Shown here piece after piece: positions 58,236-64,000 of a stretch of DNA of 64,000 bases (within the stretch, counting starts at the first letter, position 1; every line of letters starts with the position of its first letter). A program made the translations under genes and the position numbers. The notes under the pieces are model-generated. The model had not been told where the DNA came from. It saw only the letters and a program-made list of their open reading frames with translations, and did no database searches. This stretch comes from Streptomyces resistomycificus (lineage in GTDB: Bacteria; Actinomycetota; Actinomycetes; Streptomycetales; Streptomycetaceae): NCBI RefSeq assembly GCF_001514265.1, contig NZ_KQ948992.1, forward strand, positions 248,001-312,000, in the 5' to 3' direction.

Positions 58236-58439
58236 CTAGTTCGGGTCGGACGTCACGTGGGTGTTGTCCGGCGTGGTCTCGGTCCCGCCCTCGTCCACCT
58301 CGGTGACATGGGTGTTCAGCGGCTTGATCGGGCTACTGGTCACGTGGGTGTTGAGCGGCTTGATCTCCTCGCCGGCCGGCTCGTCGGTGACGTGGGTGTT
58401 GTCCGGTGTGGCGACCGGGTCCTTCGTGGCGTCGCTCAT
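58236..58439 (-). CDS. afsS: AfsS-like small repeat protein
   Basis: 67 residues from ATG 58439 (AGGGGAGG upstream), with no Cys and few hydrophobic residues. It has four copies of P-D/L-NTHVT: PDNTHVT, PLNTHVT, PLNTHVT and PDNTHVT. In S. coelicolor AfsS is a 63-residue repeat protein encoded just downstream of afsR whose expression is activated by AfsR. The repeat type and position agree, though the repeat sequence differs from the one described for S. coelicolor AfsS. Its promoter carries an AfsR-like direct repeat. Confidence 0.78.
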   Translation of the reverse strand: MSDATKDPVATPDNTHVTDEPAGEEIKPLNTHVTSSPIKPLNTHVTEVDEGGTETTPDNTHVTSDPN

Positions 58440-58614
58440 GCTGCTGCCTCCCCTTGTTGAAGCAAGTCGGAACGTGAGGGCCCGTCCGGTCACTCCCCCG
58501 AGGGTGACCGGACGGACCTTCGGGCCGCCCACCCTAGACAACGGGTGGGGCGACCTGACCGACGACCCGTCTGCCCCCCGACGCGACGGATCGACTACTC
58601 AGAGAGTGCCGGTC

Positions 58615-58636
58615 GGCGATAAACGAACGATGAACG
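58615..58636 (-). promoter_or_regulatory. AfsR/PhoP-type binding repeat upstream of afsS
   Basis: On the minus strand two adjacent 11-base units read CGTTCATCGTT and CGTTTATCGCC (8 of 11 identical). They lie about 180 bases upstream of the afsS start, just after the afsR stop. AfsR and PhoP are known to bind such 11-base direct repeats at the afsS promoter. Confidence 0.6.
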
Positions 58637-58673
58637 CCCGTGAGTCGCCCTCGGACGGCCGCGCCGCCGCGTG

Positions 58674-61646
58674 CTAGGCGGCCGCGACCGGAGTGAGCAG
58701 CTCACGCACCTGGACGGCCTCGGGGGAGCCCAGCTTCTCGTAGATCTCCAGGGCCTCGTGCCAGCAGACCCGTGCCCTCCCGGACTGGCCGAGGCCGGTC
58801 AGCGCCCTGCCCAGCACGGTGAGCACGTGGGCGCGACGCCACTCCCCGCCGACCCCGCGCAGCACCGCGAGCGCCGTCTCGGCGTTGCTCGCCGCCCGGG
58901 CCGGCTTCTTCGCGTCGAGGTCGACCTCCGCGAGACGGCAGAGGGTCATCCCCTCCCACAGGCGCTGGCGGCTGGAGCGGAAGACGTTCAGCGCCTTCTC
59001 CAGCTGCTCGGCCGCCCGGGAGTGCTGCCCCGTCTTGCCGAGCGCCATCCCCAGCGCGTACTGCCCGTTGGCCCCGCGCAGGGCGTGGCCCAGGGTCTCG
59101 TAGATCGCGGTTCCCTGGTGGGCGAGGTCGACGGCGGTGTCGGCACGGCCCGTCGCGAGGTGGAGGCGGGAGAGGTTGCACAGCCCCGAGGCCGCCCCGG
59201 CCAGGTCACCGCAGCCGCGGAACTTGCCGATGGCCCGGCTGAAGTACTTCTCGGCGTCCTCGTGCCGGTTTTGGTAGAAGGCGATGCTGCCGAGGATGTT
59301 CGCCGCCCAGCAAGGCGGCAGCGGGTCGTCACCGCCCTCGGCGAGCCGGCACGCGTCCTGTGCCTCCTGGTAGGCCGTGTCGAAGAGGCCGGAGAAGAGA
59401 CGGGCGTTGCTCAGCACGACGGAGGCGCGGGCTTCGGCGCGGACGTCCCCCAGCGAGCGGGCGGCGTCCCGCAGGGCCGCGGCGGCGGCCTCGTACTCCT
59501 TGGAGTTGGCGCCGGACTCGGCGAGGTCGACCGACGCCCACAGGAGGTCGATCGCCCGGCGCAGGGTGCCGCCCTCGGTGGACTGGCGCACACAGGCGAG
59601 CAGCGGCACGGCCTCCGAGTAGAGCCAGTCCCAGGCCGCCTGCCGGTGGGTGAAGGTCAGCCCGGCGGTGCCGGTCGGTTCCAGGTGGTCCACCAGCCGG
59701 TCCCCGGGCCGCTCGATGGCGTACACCCCGGCGGCCGTGGCCAGGTAGAAGTCCAGCAGTCGGGACAGCGCCGCCTCCCGCTCGCTCGGCGGCCACTCGT
59801 CCCGTTCCGCGCAGGCACGCGCGTAGAGCCGGACCAGGTCGTGGTAGCGGTAGCGGCCGGGTGCCGCCGACTCCAGCAGGGAGGTGTCGACGAGGGACTC
59901 CAGCAGGTCCTCGGTCTCCTCGACGGGGAGGTCCAGTACGGCGGCGGCGGCCGCCAGCGAGATGTCGGGGCCGTCCGCCAGGCCCAGCAGGCGGAACGCG
60001 CGGGCCTGGGCGGGTTCGAGGGCCCCGTAGCCCAGCTCGAAGGTCGCCTTCACCGCGAGGTCGCCGGCCTGGAGCTCGTCCAGGCGGCGGCGTTCGTCGG
60101 CCAGCTTCGCGGCCAGCACCGAGACGGTCCAGGTGCGGCGGGCCGCGAGGCGGGACGCCGCGATACGGATCGCGAGCGGCAGGAAGCCGCACGCGGCCAC
60201 CACGTCCAGCGCGGCCTCGCGCTCGCTGCCCACCCGCTCCTCGCCCACGATCTTCGTGAACAGCGACAGCGCCTCGTCGGGGGACATCACGTCCAGGTCG
60301 ATCAGATGCGCCCCGGCCAGGTCCACCATCCGCACCCGGGAGGTGATCAGGGTGGCGCAGCCCTCCGTGCCGGGGAGCAGCGGCCGCACCTGGGCGGCGT
60401 CCCGCGCGTTGTCCAGCAGGACGAGCACCCGGCGGCCGTCCAGCACCGAGCGGTAGAGCGCCGCCCGTTCCTCCAGGGAGTCGGGGATGGAGGAGTCCGC
60501 CGTGCCCAACGCCCGCAGGAACGAGCCGAGTACCGTCTCCGGCTCCGCGGCCCGCGCCCCGGCGCCCTGGAGGTCGACGTACAGCTGGCCGTCGGGGAAG
60601 GCGCCGCGCGCCTGGTGGGCCACGTGCACCGCGAGGGTCGTCTTGCCGACGCCGCCGATCCCGGCCAGCGCCGACACGGCCATGACCCGGCCCTCGACCG
60701 AGGCCAGTACGTCGCCGAGCTCGGAGACGAAGGCCGACCGCCCGGTGAAGTCGGGGACCGTCGCCGGGAGTTGGGCGGGGCGGACCGGCGTGGAGGACGG
60801 CTCGGCCCTCGGTGTCGAGGGTTCCGCCAGGGTTGGGTCGGCCCGCAGGATGCGCTGCTGGAGTTCACTGAGGCCGGGGCGGGGGTCCACGCCGAGCTCG
60901 TCGGCCAGCAGGCGGCGGGTGTCGGCGTAGACCGCGAGGGCCTCGGCCTGGCGTCCGCTGCGGTACAGCGCCAGCATCAGCAGCTCGCGCAACCGCTCCC
61001 GCAGGGGGTGCGCCGCGGTCAGGGCGGTGAGCTCGGAGACCGCCTCCGCGTGGCAGCCCTGCTCCAGGTCCATGTCCATCCGGGATTCGAGGAGTTGCAG
61101 GCGCCACTCCTCCAGCCGCACCCGCTGCGTCTCCGCGTACGGGCCCGGCACCCCGGCCAGCGCCTCGCCGTCCCACAGGGCCAGGGCCCGGCCCAGGAGG
61201 TCCCGGGCGTGGCACAGGTCGCCGGTGTGCCTGGCCTTCTCCGCCTCCGTCGCCAGGTCCTGGACGACGGACAGGTCGAGGGCGCCCTCGGGCAGGCCGC
61301 GGATCGCGTAGCCGCCGGACTCGCTGACCAGGACGCCGGGGTCCAGCACCTTGCGGAGCCGGGAGGCGTACGTGCGCAGGGCCGCCAGTGCCTGCGAGGG
61401 GGGTTCCTCGCCCCACAGGGCGTCGATCAGCTCGGCGGCGGTGGCCGTGCGGCCCTCGCGCAGCAGCAGGGCCGCCAGGAGGGCGCGTTGCTGGGGTGAT
61501 CCGGTGCTCAGCGACTCCTCGCCGCGCCAGGCCCGCACCGGGCCGAGCAGTCCGAAGCGCAACGCCGGTGCCCGCTCCACGGAGGCGTCGGGACGCCTCT
61601 GCTCCGGCACACGCGGTACCTCCGGCACGCGCGGTACACCGTCCAT
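58674..61646 (-). CDS. afsR: SARP-type global regulator AfsR
   Basis: 990 residues (993 in S. coelicolor). OmpR-like winged helix near residues 28-100 (RFGLLGPVRAWRGEE, LRTYASRLRKVLD), BTAD domain about 105-260 (AVSELTALTAAHPLRERLR), then an NB-ARC ATPase with Walker A GIGGVGKTTLAVHVA near residue 335 and VLVLLDNARDA, and C-terminal TPR repeats. AfsR is phosphorylated by AfsK and activates afsS. It is divergent from the amidohydrolase operon, whose operator lies 176 bases upstream of the afsR start. Confidence 0.96.
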   Translation of the reverse strand: MDGVPRVPEVPRVPEQRRPDASVERAPALRFGLLGPVRAWRGEESLSTGSPQQRALLAALLLREGRTATAAELIDALWGEEPPSQALAALRTYASRLRKVLDPGVLVSESGGYAIRGLPEGALDLSVVQDLATEAEKARHTGDLCHARDLLGRALALWDGEALAGVPGPYAETQRVRLEEWRLQLLESRMDMDLEQGCHAEAVSELTALTAAHPLRERLRELLMLALYRSGRQAEALAVYADTRRLLADELGVDPRPGLSELQQRILRADPTLAEPSTPRAEPSSTPVRPAQLPATVPDFTGRSAFVSELGDVLASVEGRVMAVSALAGIGGVGKTTLAVHVAHQARGAFPDGQLYVDLQGAGARAAEPETVLGSFLRALGTADSSIPDSLEERAALYRSVLDGRRVLVLLDNARDAAQVRPLLPGTEGCATLITSRVRMVDLAGAHLIDLDVMSPDEALSLFTKIVGEERVGSEREAALDVVAACGFLPLAIRIAASRLAARRTWTVSVLAAKLADERRRLDELQAGDLAVKATFELGYGALEPAQARAFRLLGLADGPDISLAAAAAVLDLPVEETEDLLESLVDTSLLESAAPGRYRYHDLVRLYARACAERDEWPPSEREAALSRLLDFYLATAAGVYAIERPGDRLVDHLEPTGTAGLTFTHRQAAWDWLYSEAVPLLACVRQSTEGGTLRRAIDLLWASVDLAESGANSKEYEAAAAALRDAARSLGDVRAEARASVVLSNARLFSGLFDTAYQEAQDACRLAEGGDDPLPPCWAANILGSIAFYQNRHEDAEKYFSRAIGKFRGCGDLAGAASGLCNLSRLHLATGRADTAVDLAHQGTAIYETLGHALRGANGQYALGMALGKTGQHSRAAEQLEKALNVFRSSRQRLWEGMTLCRLAEVDLDAKKPARAASNAETALAVLRGVGGEWRRAHVLTVLGRALTGLGQSGRARVCWHEALEIYEKLGSPEAVQVRELLTPVAAA

Positions 61647-61821
61647 CGCCGTCGTCCCCCTAGATGTCCTGAGCCACCCCGCCAGTTTGCCTTGTTCATG
61701 GCAGATGCGTCAGCTGTGGAGGGCGCGATCACCGGGAGGCGCGCGGGATATCACAAGCCCCTCACGCTGTCTTCGCACACTTCCGCACAGGAACGCCCGT
61801 AACCGGGCCCCGTCGCGCTAG

Positions 61822-61836
61822 CTGACGGGTCGTCAG
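61822..61836. promoter_or_regulatory. Regulon palindrome 13 (amidohydrolase operon)
   Basis: CTGACGGGTCGTCAG, with perfect arms, 21 bases upstream of ATG 61858. It sits in the divergent interval with afsR (61647-61857). Confidence 0.78.
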
Positions 61837-61857
61837 ATCGGCGCTACCGTGCCCCCT

Positions 61858-63117
61858 ATGGAGACCATAGTCACCGAAGCCGTCGAGACGGACCCGGCAC
61901 TTCCGCTGATCATCTCCGTCGACGACCACACCGTTGAGCCCCCCACCGTCTGGCAGGACCGGCTTCCCAGGAGGTACCTGGACACGGGGCCCCGCGTAGT
62001 CCGCGCCCCGCTCAGGGAGATGACCTTCCTCGGCGGCCGCTTCAAGCCCGTGATGGGCACTCCCGGCACCGACGACGGCCCGGTCGGCGACTGGTGGGTC
62101 TACGAGGACCTGCACCGCCCCCTCACCCGCCTCGACACCGCCGTCGGCTACAGCAGGGACGAGATCAGGCTCGAGGTCATCACGTACGAGCAGATGCGGC
62201 CGGGCTCGTACGACGTGCCGCAGCGCCTCGCCGACATGGACGTCAACCACGTCCAGTCCGCCGTCTGCTTCCCGACCTTCCCGCGGTTCTGCGGCCAGAC
62301 CTTCACCGAGGCCGCCGACCACGAGCTGGGCCTTCTGTGCGTCCAGGCCTACAACGACTGGATGGTGGAGGAGTGGTGCGGGCCCCAGGCGCGCGGCCGC
62401 CTCATACCGCTGACCCTCATCCCGCTCTGGGACGCCGAGCTCGCGGCCCGTGAGGTACGGCGGAACGCGGCCCGCGGCGTCCGGGCCGTCGCCTTCTCCG
62501 AGATACCCCCGCACCTGGGCCTGCCGTCCGTCCACACCGACGACTGGGACCCCTTCCTCGCCGCCTGCGACGAGACCGGCACGGTCGTCGCCATGCACAT
62601 CGGCTCCAGCAGCCGTATGCCGTCCACGTCGAAGGACGCCCCGCCCGCGGTCGGCTCCACCATCACCTTCGCCAACTGCTGCTTCTCGATGGTCGACTGG
62701 CTGATGAGCGGCAAGTTCGAGCGCTTCCCCAACCTGCGGGTGATGTACGCGGAGGGCCAGATCGGCTGGATCCCGTACATCCTCGAACGCGCCGACATCG
62801 TGTGGGAGGAGAACCGCGGCTGGGGCGGGGTCGCCGACAAGGTGCACCGGCCGCCGTCCGAACTCTTCGCCGAACACGTCTACGGCTGCTTCTTCGACGA
62901 CGCCTTCGGCCTGCGCAACCTGGACGCCATCGGCGTCGGCAACGTCCTCTACGAGACCGACTACCCCCACTCCGACTCCACCTGGCCGAAGTCCAAGGAG
63001 GTCGGCGAGGCGCAGATGGGGCACCTGGACGCGGACGTCGTGGAGCGGATCGTACGGGGGAACGCGATCGATCTCCTCGGGCTCACACCGGACGGACTCT
63101 GGGACGGTCCGAGGTGA
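61858..63117 (+). CDS. Amidohydrolase-family protein (PF04909-like)
   Basis: 419 residues from ATG 61858; a longer GTG 61849 start is less likely. TIM-barrel marks: IISVDDHTVEPPTVWQDR near the start, HIGSSSRMPST and LFAEHVYGCFFDD, and YETDYPHSDSTWP near the C-terminus. Family members are metal-dependent hydrolases or decarboxylases, many acting on aromatic or cyclic acids. It lacks a good ribosome site, so the message may be leaderless. It is the first gene of an operon with the LLM oxidoreductase. Confidence 0.88.
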   Translation: METIVTEAVETDPALPLIISVDDHTVEPPTVWQDRLPRRYLDTGPRVVRAPLREMTFLGGRFKPVMGTPGTDDGPVGDWWVYEDLHRPLTRLDTAVGYSRDEIRLEVITYEQMRPGSYDVPQRLADMDVNHVQSAVCFPTFPRFCGQTFTEAADHELGLLCVQAYNDWMVEEWCGPQARGRLIPLTLIPLWDAELAAREVRRNAARGVRAVAFSEIPPHLGLPSVHTDDWDPFLAACDETGTVVAMHIGSSSRMPSTSKDAPPAVGSTITFANCCFSMVDWLMSGKFERFPNLRVMYAEGQIGWIPYILERADIVWEENRGWGGVADKVHRPPSELFAEHVYGCFFDDAFGLRNLDAIGVGNVLYETDYPHSDSTWPKSKEVGEAQMGHLDADVVERIVRGNAIDLLGLTPDGLWDGPR

Positions 63118-64000
63118 TCCGGTACGGCATCCAGCTCCCCGTCCAGTCGCAGAGCACCCTCTACGCCGAACCGTGGGAGGCCGCCGCCGGACCCGAGGAC
63201 CTCCTGGACATCGCCCGCGGCGCCGAGCGCGCCGGCTTCGACTACGTCGCCTGCTGCGACCACGTCGCCATCCCGCGCCGGCTCGCGCCCGCGATGAGCA
63301 CGGTCTGGTACGACCCGGTCGCCACCCTCGCCTTCCTCGCCGCCGCCACCGAGCGGGTACGGCTGCTCAGTCACGTCGCCGTCGTCGGCCTGCGCCACCC
63401 GCTGCTCACCGCCAAGCAGTACGCCACCCTCGACCACCTCAGTCGCGGCCGGCTGGTCCTCGGGGTCGGCGCCGGCCATGTGGCGGAGGAGTTCGAGGCG
63501 CTCGGGGTGGACTTCCGGCAGCGGGGGCCCGTCCTCGACGAGACGATCGACGCCCTGCGCGCCGCCCTAGGCCCCCAGGAGTTCCCCGAACACCACGGCA
63601 AGGTGCACGACTTCCAGGATCTCGGCCAGCGGCCCAGACCGGCCCAGACCCGCGTACCGCTGTGGGTCGGCGGCTCCTCGCCCGCCGCCGTACGCCGGGC
63701 CGCGCTCAAGGCGGACGGCTGGCTGCCGCAGGGCGACCCGCGCGAGCGGCTGCCGGCCCAGATCGAGCGGATCCGGGAGATCCGCGAGAAGGGCGCGATC
63801 CAGGGGCCCTTCGTCATCGGCGCCATCGCCGAGCCGCTCTACGTCGGCACGCCCGGCTGGGACGTCGGACGGCGCACGCTCACCGGCCCGCCCGAGACGC
63901 TCGCCGAGTCCCTGCGCGCCTACCGCGCGATGGGCGTCCACCAGATCCAGGTCAGGTTCCGCAGCCGCAGCAGAGCCGAACTCACCGACCAGATTGCCGC
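63114..64000 (+). CDS. LLM-class F420-dependent oxidoreductase, truncated by the window edge
   Basis: At least 295 residues, reading out of the window. GTG 63114 overlaps the amidohydrolase stop (GTGA). TIM-barrel luciferase-like fold: ERAGFDYVACCDHVAIP, VRLLSHVAVVGLRHPLL, LDHLSRGRLVLGVGAG, and VPLWVGGSSPAAVRRAALK. The family uses FMN or F420; the actinobacterial subgroup with this wording is usually F420-dependent. With an Ddn-like protein elsewhere in the regulon, F420 use by the pathway is plausible. The C-terminus is not in the window. Confidence 0.88.
   Translation, partial: MIRYGIQLPVQSQSTLYAEPWEAAAGPEDLLDIARGAERAGFDYVACCDHVAIPRRLAPAMSTVWYDPVATLAFLAAATERVRLLSHVAVVGLRHPLLTAKQYATLDHLSRGRLVLGVGAGHVAEEFEALGVDFRQRGPVLDETIDALRAALGPQEFPEHHGKVHDFQDLGQRPRPAQTRVPLWVGGSSPAAVRRAALKADGWLPQGDPRERLPAQIERIREIREKGAIQGPFVIGAIAEPLYVGTPGWDVGRRTLTGPPETLAESLRAYRAMGVHQIQVRFRSRSRAELTDQIA

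Noticed and set aside
57925-58239. Short ORFs in the 150-base tandem repeat
   Set aside because: They follow from GC bias and repeat structure; no ribosome site or recognisable protein.
58671-61499. 942-codon plus-strand ORF opposite afsR
   Set aside because: It mirrors the afsR reading frame, which has clear SARP, NB-ARC and TPR motifs.

Overview
The window is chromosomal DNA of a Streptomyces: very high GC, GTG and ATG starts with purine-rich ribosome sites, and a gene order that follows the S. coelicolor chromosome from the iron regulator dmdR1 (SCO4394) to the afsK-afsS-afsR antibiotic-control locus (SCO4422-SCO4426). Most of both flanks is core Streptomyces DNA. No tRNA, rRNA, CRISPR array or insertion sequence was seen.

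Left part (1-19 kb): a strong minus-strand promoter with a tiny leader-like ORF at the edge, an acetyltransferase, a PAS protein, a SIS-domain protein with a DasR-type operator, dmdR1, an alpha/beta hydrolase whose nucleophile serine is missing, an ABC exporter, a prim-pol/TPR-regulator divergent pair, a proline-rich membrane protein, a substrate-binding lipoprotein, a SCO4402-family protein, purU, an ECF sigma factor coupled to a zinc-finger anti-sigma-like protein, a STAS protein and a four-EF-hand protein.

Middle and right (19-64 kb): a large catabolic island. It encodes two AMP-forming acyl-CoA ligases (one FadD3-like), an ADP-forming acyl-CoA synthetase, four acyl-CoA dehydrogenase subunits, two enoyl-CoA hydratase homologues, two Ltp2-like thiolase-fold proteins, two DUF35 proteins, a short-chain and a zinc alcohol dehydrogenase, a cyclase-family hydrolase, an epoxide hydrolase, an amidohydrolase, a flavin reductase, a deazaflavin-type reductase, a DoxX protein and an LLM oxidoreductase. 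The parts list resembles actinobacterial degradation of steroid side chains and rings, or of a similar polycyclic carboxylate. The true substrate cannot be read from sequence.

The main discovery candidate is a shared 15-bp palindrome, consensus CTGACGGnnCGTCAG. It occurs twelve times, only in front of these catabolic operons, plus a weaker copy over the start codon of a TetR gene at 48044-48691. That makes one locally encoded regulon of about ten operons controlled by this TetR protein. It is interleaved with the afsK signalling locus: the TetR gene abuts kbpA-afsK, and a FadD3/Ltp/DUF35/hydratase/epoxide hydrolase block separates afsK from afsS-afsR.

Unrelated genes in the island lack the palindrome: a GlxA-type regulator, an MFS transporter, a flavin monooxygenase, a tannase-like secreted hydrolase, a LysR/DUF1330 pair, two pyridoxamine-phosphate-oxidase-like proteins and a LysE/Lrp pair. 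There is also one decayed anti-sigma-type ATPase gene (about 36241-36470).
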